The translations under genes were made by a program, and so were the position numbers. DNA of 64,000 bases from Paenibacillus wynnii (GTDB lineage Bacteria; Bacillota; Bacilli; Paenibacillales; Paenibacillaceae). The notes under the pieces are model-generated. The model saw only the letters and a program-made list of their open reading frames with translations. It had not been told where the DNA came from and searched no databases. Location of the stretch: positions 1,860,001 through 1,924,000 of the forward strand of contig NZ_JQCR01000003.1 in the NCBI RefSeq assembly GCF_000757885.1, read 5' to 3'. Below are positions 1 to 8,361 of the stretch, in pieces (the first letter of the stretch is position 1; each line of letters begins with the position of its first letter).

Positions 1-302
1 CTTGCTTTTGTGCTGCCAACATCCGTTATGATGCAGCCCGGTTTAAGCGGAAGCACGCTCAACTGCTGCAAATAACTCTCAAGCATACCCACGGGTACGC
101 ATAAAAAAATAAAGTCAGCATCCAGCGCCGCTTCCTCAAGCGAAAGTGTCGCACTGTCAACAACACCTCTGCTGACATACTTTACTGCTGATTCGGGGCG
201 ATGGGCATGGCCTACAACGGTTAGGCCCTCCTTGCCCTTAAAGCAAAGGGCCAGTGAGCCGCCGATCAGACCGACACCGAATATGGCTATTTTTGTCGTC
301 AT
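1..302 (-). CDS. tyrA: Prephenate dehydrogenase TyrA (N-terminal part, cut by window edge)
   Basis: The reading frame runs off the left edge, leaving the first 100 residues. The start is ATG at 302, followed by a dinucleotide-binding fold with the glycine motif GVGLIGGSLA near residues 9-18 and the strand FLCVPVG. This is the NAD-binding domain of prephenate dehydrogenase, which oxidises prephenate to 4-hydroxyphenylpyruvate for tyrosine. The gene lies 49 nt downstream of hisC, the same order as in the Bacillus aromatic supraoperon. The C-terminal domain, and any ACT domain, is outside the window. Confidence 0.9.
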   Translation of the reverse strand, partial: MTTKIAIFGVGLIGGSLALCFKGKEGLTVVGHAHRPESAVKYVSRGVVDSATLSLEEAALDADFIFLCVPVGMLESYLQQLSVLPLKPGCIITDVGSTKA

Positions 303-351
303 GTTCTTTGAACAACCTGCCTTCTGTAATTTCTATTCGCTGTATCGTTAA

Positions 352-1449
352 CTATGCTCTTACACCTTGCTCGGTAAGGATTTGTTCCAAAGCTTCAACA
401 AAAGCCTGGTTCTGCTCTGCAGAGCCGACTGTGACTCGAATATATGTTGGATATAGACGATGTCCAGCTCTCACAATAACCCCTTTTCGCAACAAGGCTT
501 CAAATACATCCAGCGCAGACTTCCTAACATCAACCATAATAAAATTACCGTGTGCCGGGAAGAATTCCAAGGCCAGACGTTTAAATTCGGCCTGCAACTG
601 TAAAATTCCAGCAGCATTCAAACGACGGCACTCCTGAACATAATCCTGATCGCCTAATGCTGCCAAAGCCCCTGCCTGGGCTACCCGGGAAGTGTTAAAG
701 GGCTCTCTTACTTGATTAATTAATTTAATGATTTCGGGTCTTGCAACACCATAGCCAATTCGAAGAGCTGCAAGGCCGTAAATTTTGGAAAAGGTGCGCA
801 GAACAACCAAATTAGGATAACGCTCTAACAGCTTGATTCCATCAGAGTAGGTTAGATCCGTTACATATTCAGAATAAGCTTCGTCCAGCACTACCATGAC
901 CTGATTAGGCACCGAATCCAGAAAAGTTGTTAACGCATCTGCCGAAACAATGGTTCCGGTCGGGTTGTTAGGGTTACATACCCAAATGACTTTTGTCCGG
1001 TCAGTGACTTTGGCCAACATCGCTTCAAGATCATGTGTTCCAGCGGTCAGCGGCACCTCTATAGTAACAGCACCCTCAATATCAGCATTGCTCTTATAAA
1101 CAGAGAACGTCTGATCAGCCATAATCGTCTCATCGCCAGGCAGGAAGAAGGCACGTGCTATCAGCGCTATAATCTCATCAGAGCCGCAACCAAATATAAT
1201 ATTGTCACTATTTACTCCTATATGAGCCGCTAAAGCCGAGGTTAATTCAGCAGCAGATCCATCCGGATAAATACTCAGATTGTCCAGCTCGGAGATAATG
1301 GCTGCTTTGGCACTAGGTGAAGATCCGTAAGGATTCTCATTGGAAGCGAGCTTAATCACTTCATTAAGGCCCAACTCCTTCTTCACTTCTTCTACGGGCT
1401 TGCCCGGTTTGTAGACAGGCAAATTCACAATACTAGGTTTCGGATTCAT
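352..1449 (-). CDS. hisC: Histidinol-phosphate / aromatic aminotransferase HisC
   Basis: A 365-residue class I/II PLP aminotransferase. The motifs NPNNPTG (near 159-165), LDEAYSEY (near 188-195) and SKIYGLAALRIGYG, which carries the Schiff-base lysine, are intact. A GAGGG-type ribosome site precedes the ATG at 1449. In Bacillus the gene at this position serves both histidine synthesis and the final transamination to tyrosine and phenylalanine. That dual role is inferred here from its place between trpA and tyrA. The length is normal for the family. Confidence 0.93.
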   Translation of the reverse strand: MNPKPSIVNLPVYKPGKPVEEVKKELGLNEVIKLASNENPYGSSPSAKAAIISELDNLSIYPDGSAAELTSALAAHIGVNSDNIIFGCGSDEIIALIARAFFLPGDETIMADQTFSVYKSNADIEGAVTIEVPLTAGTHDLEAMLAKVTDRTKVIWVCNPNNPTGTIVSADALTTFLDSVPNQVMVVLDEAYSEYVTDLTYSDGIKLLERYPNLVVLRTFSKIYGLAALRIGYGVARPEIIKLINQVREPFNTSRVAQAGALAALGDQDYVQECRRLNAAGILQLQAEFKRLALEFFPAHGNFIMVDVRKSALDVFEALLRKGVIVRAGHRLYPTYIRVTVGSAEQNQAFVEALEQILTEQGVRA

Positions 1450-1491
1450 TCAACGTCCCTCGCTCTCCATCATACTTGTTCAGTCATTCAA

Positions 1492-2331
1492 CTATAGTGA
1501 TCTCGACTCCGCTGGTCTTAATTGTGCCACAAATTCACGGATTTGCAAAAGCCCTTCGCTACGTGTCGCAGGATTGTCGAGAAGTGGAATAACATCCTCA
1601 ACTTTACGAACGATAGCGCTGCCCACAACTACTCCATCGCATATGCTCGCAAACCGGGCAACTTGTTCACTAGTAGAAATCCCAAATCCAACTGCTACTG
1701 GTAGATCCGTCGCTTGTCGGACGGAGCCGATAAACTCTTCTACCCCAGCATGGAATGAGGAGCGTTCACCGGTTACACCTAATGAGGATACACAGTACAC
1801 AAATCCACTTGCACCAGATACGATCTTGGCGATTCGTTCACTGGAGGTCGGAGCCACCAAGGGAATAAGATTGACTCCCGCCTCGCGGCTGCGGCGGCGC
1901 ATATCCGCTGATTCTTCAACAGGCAGGTCAGGGATAATAAGCCCGCTGATCTCATGGTTGTTCACTTCTGCAAAGAATTTATCTAATCCCATTTGCAGAA
2001 CAGGATTGTAATAAGTAAATAGGATAAAAGGAAGGGTGCTCCCTGCCTGACGAGCCTTAAGCGCCGTTTCCATACAGGTTCTTACATGAATGCTACTCTT
2101 TAGCGCACGTGCCGAGGCACGTTGGATAACGGGCCCGTCTGCTAGTGGATCTGAATAAGGAACACCCAGCTCCAGCATGTCTGCTCCGGCTGCCTCCAGC
2201 TCCTGAATGATCGCAAGTGTGGTCTCCAGATCAGGATCTCCTACGGTTAGGAAAGGGATCAAGGCCGCCCGTCCTTGCTGCTTCAAATTCTGGAAAGTCA
2301 CATCCATACGGTTAGTGGTTTCGGTTGTCAT
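1492..2331 (-). CDS. trpA: Tryptophan synthase alpha chain
   Basis: A 279-residue TIM barrel that cleaves indole-3-glycerol phosphate and passes indole to TrpB. It shows the signature LELGVPYSDPLADGP near residues 54-68, with the catalytic Glu at its start and Asp further along, the segment PLVAPTSSERI, and a phosphate-binding end GFGIST. Its ATG overlaps the trpB stop by 4 nt (ATGA), indicating translational coupling of the two subunits. It is the last trp gene; hisC begins 42 nt downstream. Confidence 0.96.
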   Translation of the reverse strand: MTTETTNRMDVTFQNLKQQGRAALIPFLTVGDPDLETTLAIIQELEAAGADMLELGVPYSDPLADGPVIQRASARALKSSIHVRTCMETALKARQAGSTLPFILFTYYNPVLQMGLDKFFAEVNNHEISGLIIPDLPVEESADMRRRSREAGVNLIPLVAPTSSERIAKIVSGASGFVYCVSSLGVTGERSSFHAGVEEFIGSVRQATDLPVAVGFGISTSEQVARFASICDGVVVGSAIVRKVEDVIPLLDNPATRSEGLLQIREFVAQLRPAESRSL

Positions 2332-3527
2332 TTCTTCTCCGCCCCTTCTGTGTAGGCCAAGATCGATTCTACATCTTTATCCCCGCGGCCCGAAAGACAG
2401 ATTACAATAATATCATCCTTAGTAAGGCCTCGAGCAATCTTAGCAACATGTGCTATAGCATGTGCCGATTCAAGCGCCGGAATTATACCCTCGGTTACAC
2501 ACAACAGCTTTAAGGCGTCCATAGCTTCATTGTCCGTTACGGGAACATATTGCGCACGTTCGATATCTTTTAAGTAGGAGTGCTCCGGACCGACGCCTGG
2601 GTAATCCAGACCTGCCGATATGGAATGAGCCTCTTGAACCTGTCCATACTCATCCTGCAGCAGGTAGCTCATCGAACCTTGGAACACGCCGTGACTTCCC
2701 TTGCTCATTGTAGCCGCATGGAAAGGGGTATCGACTCCTTTACCAGCCGCCTCTACGCCGATCATTCCCACACCTTCATCGCCAACAAAAGGATAGAACA
2801 TCCCGATGGCATTACTACCTCCACCTACAGCAGCCACCAGCAGATCTGGCAGACGACCTTCAGCCTCCAGGATTTGGCGACGAGTCTCGTCACCGATAAT
2901 ACGTTGGAAATTACGAACCATCATCGGATAAGGGTGAGGGCCTACTGCAGAGCCAAGCACGTAGAACGTATCATCCACATGACTGACCCAATAGCGGAGC
3001 GCCTCATTACCAGCATCTTTCAGTGTGCGAGTACCCGAGGTAACCGGAATAACTTCGGCTCCCAGCAGCTTCATACGGAATACATTAAGCGCTTGTCGGC
3101 GTGTATCCTCTTCTCCCATGAACACCTTGCATTCCATCCCGAGCAACGCAGCAACTGTTGCTGTCGCAACCCCGTGCTGCCCCGCTCCCGTTTCTGCTAT
3201 AACCTTTGTTTTACCCATCATTTTAGCCAGAATGCCCTGCCCTATGGCGTTGTTGATTTTATGGGCACCTGTATGGTTGAGATCTTCACGTTTTAAGTAT
3301 ATTTTGGCTTCACCAAGATGTTTGCTGAGACGTTCAGCGTAATAAAGCGGAGTCTCCCGACCGGAGTACTGTTTAAGAAGATAATCTATTTCAGCCTGAA
3401 AAGCGGGATCACCGGAATACTTACGGTAAGCCTCTTCCAGCTCAATTAAGGCATTCATCAAAGTTTCAGGTACGTAACGTCCTCCGAAGGAACCAAAACG
3501 TCCATGCTGATCCGGAACTTCTATCAT
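2328..3527 (-). CDS. trpB: Tryptophan synthase beta chain
   Basis: A 399-residue PLP enzyme that condenses indole and serine. The PLP lysine lies in LNHTGAHKINNA (near 84-95), and the phosphate loop GGGSNAIGMFYPF and the segment GLDYPGVGPEH are present. The N terminus (GRFGSFGGRYVPETLM) is the usual TrpB1 form. The ATG overlaps the trpF stop by 4 nt and the stop overlaps trpA, so the three genes are tightly coupled. Confidence 0.97.
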   Translation of the reverse strand: MIEVPDQHGRFGSFGGRYVPETLMNALIELEEAYRKYSGDPAFQAEIDYLLKQYSGRETPLYYAERLSKHLGEAKIYLKREDLNHTGAHKINNAIGQGILAKMMGKTKVIAETGAGQHGVATATVAALLGMECKVFMGEEDTRRQALNVFRMKLLGAEVIPVTSGTRTLKDAGNEALRYWVSHVDDTFYVLGSAVGPHPYPMMVRNFQRIIGDETRRQILEAEGRLPDLLVAAVGGGSNAIGMFYPFVGDEGVGMIGVEAAGKGVDTPFHAATMSKGSHGVFQGSMSYLLQDEYGQVQEAHSISAGLDYPGVGPEHSYLKDIERAQYVPVTDNEAMDALKLLCVTEGIIPALESAHAIAHVAKIARGLTKDDIIVICLSGRGDKDVESILAYTEGAEKK

Positions 3528-4210
3528 GATTGCTTCACCCTCTCTACAAAAGCTGTCATCTTAACGATATCCTTTAGACCGTCTGTTTCTACTCCACTGG
3601 AAACGTCAACTCCATCGGGAGCATAACCCTCCAGCAGTTCTCCAACATTATCAGGATGGAGTCCACCGGCTACGAACAACGGTATACCTAGTGCCGCCGC
3701 TTGCTCTTTATACCCCGGGATGTCCTCCCAGGCAAATGTGCGGCCAGAACCGCCTTTTTGCTGTGGATCATAGGTATCCAGCAGCAGGGCATGAACAGAA
3801 CCGGCAAAATCTTCAATTCTAAAGTTCACTCCGACATTATTGTCCTCTCTTGCTGTAACCGAGAATGCCTTCCATACTTGTACCTGTGGAAATGCTTCTT
3901 GCACCTTACGGCAAAAGTCAGGCCCCTCATCACCATGCAACTGAATTACGTCCAGCGGGGCCACAGAGAGCAGCTCTCTCAATTCGTCCATCTCAGGATT
4001 CACAAAAACTCCAGCAGTACGGGGAGCCTCACCTGTCTGCCAGCCCTTAAGCTCAGATATAAGGTCAGCGGCTCTTTCAGGTGTAACTTTGCGTCGGCTC
4101 GGGGCAAAGACAAATCCGATATAATCCAGAGGCAAGTGTAACATAGATTTTAGCACTTCAACGTCCTGAAGTCCACAGATTTTTACCATTGTCTTAGTCA
4201 TTTCTGACAC
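3524..4210 (-). CDS. trpF: Phosphoribosylanthranilate isomerase
   Basis: A 228-residue TIM barrel catalysing the Amadori rearrangement of phosphoribosylanthranilate. MVKICGL carries the catalytic cysteine near the N terminus, followed by DYIGFVFAPSRRKV, QLHGDE, LLLDTY and a C-terminal VDVSSGVE phosphate loop. The chosen start is GTG at 4210, set 5-8 nt after a GGAAGGAA ribosome site. An internal ATG three codons later is the alternative. The frame overlaps the end of trpC by 17 nt. Confidence 0.94.
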   Translation of the reverse strand: MSEMTKTMVKICGLQDVEVLKSMLHLPLDYIGFVFAPSRRKVTPERAADLISELKGWQTGEAPRTAGVFVNPEMDELRELLSVAPLDVIQLHGDEGPDFCRKVQEAFPQVQVWKAFSVTAREDNNVGVNFRIEDFAGSVHALLLDTYDPQQKGGSGRTFAWEDIPGYKEQAAALGIPLFVAGGLHPDNVGELLEGYAPDGVDVSSGVETDGLKDIVKMTAFVERVKQS

Positions 4211-5024
4211 GATTCCTTCCTTCCGGCAGAGCGCCTAGCAACCCATTGATGGCATCCTCAACATTAGGTTGACGCATCAAATATTCCCCTACCAGCACGC
4301 CTTCAGCCCGTGTTCCTTTTAGAAATTCAATATCCATAGGGCCGGAGATTCCGCTTTCACTAATAACGGGAACTCCTTGTGGAATAAGGCTAGCCAGCAT
4401 CTTCGTTGTATTCAATGATGTCTCAAAAGTTCGAAGATTACGATTGTTAATTCCGAGCAATACATGGTTATCCACTGCCTTGCCTGTATCAAGTACTGCA
4501 TCCAGTTCTCTCTGGTCATGCACCTCAATTAATACATCTAGGCTGAGACTTGCGGCAATATCTGTAAAGGCCGATAGCACAGAAGGTGTCAAAATCGCTG
4601 CAATTAACAGGACCGCATCTGCTCCAAGCAATCGCGCCTCATATATTTGCTTCTCATCAACAATAAAATCTTTACGCAGCAGAGGAAGCTTCACCGCATC
4701 ACGAACCTGCTGTAAATAAGCGCCGCTGCCTTGAAAATAATCAACATCCGTCAGAACGGATAAACAATCCGCACCTCCGGCTTCATATCCCTTGGCGATA
4801 GCCACAGGGTCAAAATCCGCTCGGATCAAACCTTTCGAGGGCGATGCTTTTTTCACCTCGGCGATAAGACCCATACTCCGATTCCTCCGGTTCGTCAGCG
4901 CATCTCGAAACCCCCTAGTTGCCGGTAATTCAGCAATCTTACGTTCAGCTTCAGACAAGGAAAACGTTGAGCTAAGAATTTCAACTTCTCTAATTTTGGT
5001 GGCAACGATTCTATCAAGATACAT
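4194..5024 (-). CDS. trpC: Indole-3-glycerol phosphate synthase
   Basis: A 276-residue TIM barrel that closes the indole ring. The N terminus YLDRIVATKIREVE, the motif LIAEVKKASPSKG (near 53-65) with its catalytic Glu and Lys, LLRKDFIVDE, GINNRNL and ISESGI are all in place. The gene overlaps trpD by 11 nt and trpF by 17 nt. It is a separate protein, not the TrpC-TrpF fusion of enteric bacteria. Confidence 0.96.
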   Translation of the reverse strand: MYLDRIVATKIREVEILSSTFSLSEAERKIAELPATRGFRDALTNRRNRSMGLIAEVKKASPSKGLIRADFDPVAIAKGYEAGGADCLSVLTDVDYFQGSGAYLQQVRDAVKLPLLRKDFIVDEKQIYEARLLGADAVLLIAAILTPSVLSAFTDIAASLSLDVLIEVHDQRELDAVLDTGKAVDNHVLLGINNRNLRTFETSLNTTKMLASLIPQGVPVISESGISGPMDIEFLKGTRAEGVLVGEYLMRQPNVEDAINGLLGALPEGRNRVRND

Positions 5025-6054
5025 AGTTAAGCTCCTTCGTCATGGCTACAAGCTGTTCCAGCTTACTGAGCGCTTGTCCCGAATCTACTACAGTCTTTGC
5101 CTTTTCCACACCACCCGCCAACGTATCTGCAAGTCCTGCCACATAAATACAGGCGCCGGCATTCGCGAGGACAATATCCCGGTAAGGAGTCATGGCCCCT
5201 TGAAGCACAGAAGTGATAATGGCTGCATTTTCAACCGCATCACCGCCTAGAACGTTCTCCAGGGGATGCGTTTCAAGGCCTAACTCATGTGGAGTCACTT
5301 CATAAGTTGTTACCCTTCCTCCCCGCAATTCAGACACTTGGGTAGGCGCCGAAATACTGATCTCGTCCAGCCCATCCAAACTGCTTACCACAAGGGCACG
5401 CTTGGAGCCTAGCTCCCTCAATACGGTAGCGACGGTTTCTGTCTTGTTGCGGTCATATATTCCTAGCAGTTGGCGATCAGCCCCCGCCGGATTTGTAAGG
5501 GGACCGAGCATATTGAACACTGTCCGAACACCAAGCTCGCGGCGAGGTGCGGCGGCATGGCGCATAGACGGGTGATAAATTTGCGCAAAGAGAAAGCATA
5601 TCCCGATGTTGTCCAGACACTGCCGGGCCTGTTCTGCATTCAGATGAATGTTAACACCGAGTGCTTCGAGAACATCTGCACTACCCGCTTTGCTGGAAGC
5701 AGATCGGTTTCCGTGCTTAGCCACCCGTACCGAAGCCGCAGCGGAAATGATCGCTGAGGCTGTCGAAATATTGAATTTGGAAATACCAGATCCCCCGGTG
5801 CCGCATGTATCCAGAAGTCTTGAGGTTTCTGTGACCACATGTGTCCCGAAGCCGCGCATAGCCTCTGCAAATCCGGTAATCTCATCCACGGTTTCCCCTT
5901 TAATTCGCAGCGCCGTCAATAATGAACCGATTTGGGCAGGGGATGCACTTCCTTCCATGATTGCCCCCATAATATCCCTTGCTTGCCCTCGGGTAAGGTT
6001 ATCCCCCTCTATCAGTCCTCTAATACCGGCTTGAATAATATGCGTTGCTTCCAT
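5014..6054 (-). CDS. trpD: Anthranilate phosphoribosyltransferase
   Basis: A 346-residue enzyme transferring phosphoribose from PRPP to anthranilate. It shows the family motifs DTCGTGGSG (near 83-91), NISTASAI, KHGNRSASSKAGSADVLEALG and a segment beginning HPSMRHAAAPRRELGVRT, with GPLTNPA following. It has no glutamine amidotransferase domain, so it is the stand-alone form. It starts 57 nt after trpE, behind a GGTGGGGGGAG stretch. Confidence 0.96.
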   Translation of the reverse strand: MEATHIIQAGIRGLIEGDNLTRGQARDIMGAIMEGSASPAQIGSLLTALRIKGETVDEITGFAEAMRGFGTHVVTETSRLLDTCGTGGSGISKFNISTASAIISAAASVRVAKHGNRSASSKAGSADVLEALGVNIHLNAEQARQCLDNIGICFLFAQIYHPSMRHAAAPRRELGVRTVFNMLGPLTNPAGADRQLLGIYDRNKTETVATVLRELGSKRALVVSSLDGLDEISISAPTQVSELRGGRVTTYEVTPHELGLETHPLENVLGGDAVENAAIITSVLQGAMTPYRDIVLANAGACIYVAGLADTLAGGVEKAKTVVDSGQALSKLEQLVAMTKELNYVS

Positions 6055-6111
6055 CTCTTTCTCCCCCCACCTTATGAATTTAAAGCTTATTCTCTATGAT
6101 TCAATCCTTTT

Positions 6112-7665
6112 TCAAGGTGTATATTCATACAGATAATCTTGGTTGATGACCTCGTTTTGTTGTACCGCAGGCGGGAACATTGCTTCAGCCATTCGAATCG
6201 CCTTCAGCATCCCTTTGGCTTTATTCACTGTTTCTTCGTATTCCTTCTCCGGAACAGAATCCCAGACGATACCCGCTCCGGCCTGAACATACGCCCGGCC
6301 TTTCCGAAAAATAATGGTACGTATTGTAATGCAAGAATCCATGTTCCCTGAAAACCCGAGATATCCAATAGCTCCGGCATAAGCACCTCGGGCTTCCTTC
6401 TCCAGCTCAGCTATAATTCCCATTGCCCGTAGCTTCGGCGCACCTGAAACCGTACCGGCAGGCAAACAGGATAGGAAAGCATCAAAGAAATCTTTATCTT
6501 CCCGCAAAGTGCCAGAAACATTGGATACCATGTGCATAACGTGTGAGTACTTTTCGATTTCCATAAAAGAATCACATTTCACGGAGCCGAACTTGGAAAC
6601 CCGGCCCAAATCATTACGCCCCAGATCGACCAGCATTAGATGCTCTGCCCGTTCTTTCTCATCCTCCAGTAGTTCTGCTGCAAGCGCACGATCCATAGCT
6701 TCGTTCTCACCTCGCGGACGCGTTCCGGCAATAGGCCTTGTCTCCAGCCGATCCCCATCCACTTTGACCAGTGCTTCAGGTGAAGTTCCAACAATGATCT
6801 CATCATCCATTTTCAAATAGTACATATAAGGTGATGGGTTCAAGGTCCGCAGCAGACGATATACATGCAAGGGAGAAACTTCGGTATCTATATGGAATCG
6901 CTGGGATAATACAACCTGAAAAATATCTCCGGCACGAATGTATTCCTTAGCCTGCTCTACATTGCCAATGTACTGTTCCTTGGTGAGGTTAGATTGTATA
7001 TCACCCAGTTCAATGTCCGATGGGATGCTTCGACGGTTCACATTCTCCTTCGGACCTTCCTTTTGCAAATCTTCCGCCATAGCCTCCAGCTTGTCGCTTA
7101 GCTCCTCGTAATTGGCTCTGATATCGGAGTCGGTGTCACCGTCTTTAATATGCAAGTTGCCGACAAGAAGAATTTGTTGCTTCACATGATCGAACACAAT
7201 AATGCGATCACAGAACATGAAGCGGATGTCATCCATATTAAGATCATCATTGGCATGGGAAGGTAGCTTTTCATAATACTGCAGCAGGTCATATCCGAAA
7301 AAACCTATAGCTCCACCTGTGAATGGCGGCATCTCTTCTAGCTTGGGACTACGGTAGGAACGAAGCAATGCCTTAAGCTCTTCGATAGGCTTGCCGTGGA
7401 GTTGCTTCTTTTCTCCCCCGCATTCAACGTTAATTACACCCTTTTTACCGGAAATCATTAGAAAAGGATCACTGCCTATAAAAGAATACCGGGCCCATTG
7501 AATGCCGCCCTCTACACTTTCGAGTAAAAAGGCGCGGTCACGTCCTGCAAAACGCTGAAAAATTCGGATGGGTGTCTCCATATCAGCGAGTAGCCGTTTG
7601 ACAACAGGAATCAAATTATATTGCTTGGATAGTGTTACTACTTCCTGGGCGCTGGGGTTCGTCAT
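6112..7665 (-). CDS. trpE: Anthranilate synthase component I
   Basis: A 517-residue chorismate-utilising enzyme that makes anthranilate using ammonia from a separate glutamine amidotransferase subunit. The chorismate-binding half carries SPEALVKV, TRPIAGTRPRG, VDLGRNDLGR and LPAGTVSGAPKLRAM near the C terminus. No trpG is adjacent. As in Bacillus, the amidotransferase is probably a shared PabA encoded elsewhere (inference). An AAGGAGGG ribosome site lies 6-9 nt before the ATG. The gene is first in the trp segment and follows an attenuator leader. Confidence 0.97.
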   Translation of the reverse strand: MTNPSAQEVVTLSKQYNLIPVVKRLLADMETPIRIFQRFAGRDRAFLLESVEGGIQWARYSFIGSDPFLMISGKKGVINVECGGEKKQLHGKPIEELKALLRSYRSPKLEEMPPFTGGAIGFFGYDLLQYYEKLPSHANDDLNMDDIRFMFCDRIIVFDHVKQQILLVGNLHIKDGDTDSDIRANYEELSDKLEAMAEDLQKEGPKENVNRRSIPSDIELGDIQSNLTKEQYIGNVEQAKEYIRAGDIFQVVLSQRFHIDTEVSPLHVYRLLRTLNPSPYMYYLKMDDEIIVGTSPEALVKVDGDRLETRPIAGTRPRGENEAMDRALAAELLEDEKERAEHLMLVDLGRNDLGRVSKFGSVKCDSFMEIEKYSHVMHMVSNVSGTLREDKDFFDAFLSCLPAGTVSGAPKLRAMGIIAELEKEARGAYAGAIGYLGFSGNMDSCITIRTIIFRKGRAYVQAGAGIVWDSVPEKEYEETVNKAKGMLKAIRMAEAMFPPAVQQNEVINQDYLYEYTP

Positions 7666-7710
7666 TATGAGCCCTCCTTAGGGAATGTTATAGGGTGTTA
7701 AAATACAGAA

Positions 7711-7734
7711 AAACCTCCACCGAAGTAGAGGTTT
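7711..7734 (-). terminator. Intrinsic terminator of the trp leader (attenuator)
   Basis: On the minus strand a 10-bp stem AAACCTCTAC / GTGGAGGTTT with a short TTCG-type loop is followed by TTTTTCTG, a typical Rho-independent terminator 45 nt before the trpE start. The 5' arm contains CTCTACT (7724-7730). This is exactly complementary to AGTAGAG inside the TRAP-triplet array (7925-7931), so an alternative antiterminator pairing is available. This is read directly from sequence; the regulatory role is inferred. Confidence 0.85.
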
Positions 7735-7883
7735 ATGTAAGTAAGTATGTTAAAAAGAGCATAGTATCGGCTCCGAAGTCTACAGAATGGCATCATTTCA
7801 AGATACACTGATATCACAAATAAACTCCAGCGTATATTAAAAGATGAACACTGTAAAACGTAATCCGATTATACTAATACAAC

Positions 7884-7937
7884 CTTAGCACTCTGCTCAA
7901 CTATACTCATCTCAACTTACTCTGCTCTACTCGTCTA
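7884..7937 (-). promoter_or_regulatory. TRAP-binding site in trpE leader (11 NAG triplets)
   Basis: Read as RNA from the minus strand, eleven triplets follow one another: UAG, GAG, GAG, GAG, AAG, GAG, GAG, UAG, GAG, GAG, AAG. The spacers are 2, 2, 2, 1, 2, 2, 2, 2, 2 and 4 nt. Bacillus TRAP is an 11-subunit ring that binds eleven G/UAG triplets spaced mainly by 2-3 nt, so the match is very strong. The gene for TRAP (mtrB) is in this window at 18262-18510. The array starts at about the predicted transcription start. Tryptophan-loaded TRAP would block the AGTAGAG segment and favour the terminator. Confidence 0.9.
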
Positions 7938-7942
7938 ATTAC

Positions 7943-7972
7943 ACTATACATGAAGCTCACAGTCATTGACAA
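7943..7972 (-). promoter_or_regulatory. SigA-type promoter of trpEDCFBA
   Basis: On the minus strand TTGTCA (7967-7972) is followed after 18 nt by TATAGT (7943-7948). The promoter lies just past the aroH stop codon. It places the transcription start near 7936, at the first TRAP triplet. A further UAG (7944-7946) overlaps the -10 box and is probably not transcribed from this promoter. Confidence 0.65.
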
Positions 7973-7986
7973 CCCCGAGCTTAAGA

Positions 7987-8361
7987 TTAGGATTTACTTT
8001 GGGATAAATCAGGACGCAGTCTCTGGGCCTCATTCAGATAGACATGCTGAATTTCCCGCTGACTCTTGTCTGTGTTGACTTGCACCATCAATCGGATACA
8101 TTGCGGCAGACTCCCTTTAACAGGGATTTCTGTAGAACACATCAACGGCACCATTTCCCAGCCTTCAATCTCGCGGATGGCCCGCGCCGGAAATGTTGCA
8201 TCCAGATCTGCTGTCATTGTAATCCATACACTGCAAATATCTTCAGCAATGACATCATTACGTTCGACAATCTCACGAAGCAATACCACAGTTTCATGTA
8301 AAATATCGATTTCTTCATTGCGGGTAACTGTTGTTGCTCCGCGAATCCCTCGGTTTACCAC
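7987..8361 (-). CDS. aroH: Monofunctional chorismate mutase, AroH class
   Basis: A 124-residue protein converting chorismate to prephenate, with the N-terminal RGIRGATTV and ICSVWITMTADLDATFPA typical of the trimeric Bacillus AroH fold (about 127 aa). The start is GTG at 8361, behind AAGGAGGGAAGCCC, and overlaps the aroB stop by 7 nt. It is the last gene before the trp promoter and attenuator. Confidence 0.95.
   Translation of the reverse strand: MVNRGIRGATTVTRNEEIDILHETVVLLREIVERNDVIAEDICSVWITMTADLDATFPARAIREIEGWEMVPLMCSTEIPVKGSLPQCIRLMVQVNTDKSQREIQHVYLNEAQRLRPDLSQSKS

Noticed and set aside
254..637. 127-aa frame on the plus strand
   Set aside because: It lies antisense to tyrA and hisC, has no ribosome site, and its residue pattern is that of a shadow frame.
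2580..3296. 238-aa plus-strand frame
   Set aside because: It is fully antisense to trpB, whose motifs are complete; composition rich in Ser, His and Thr fits a shadow.
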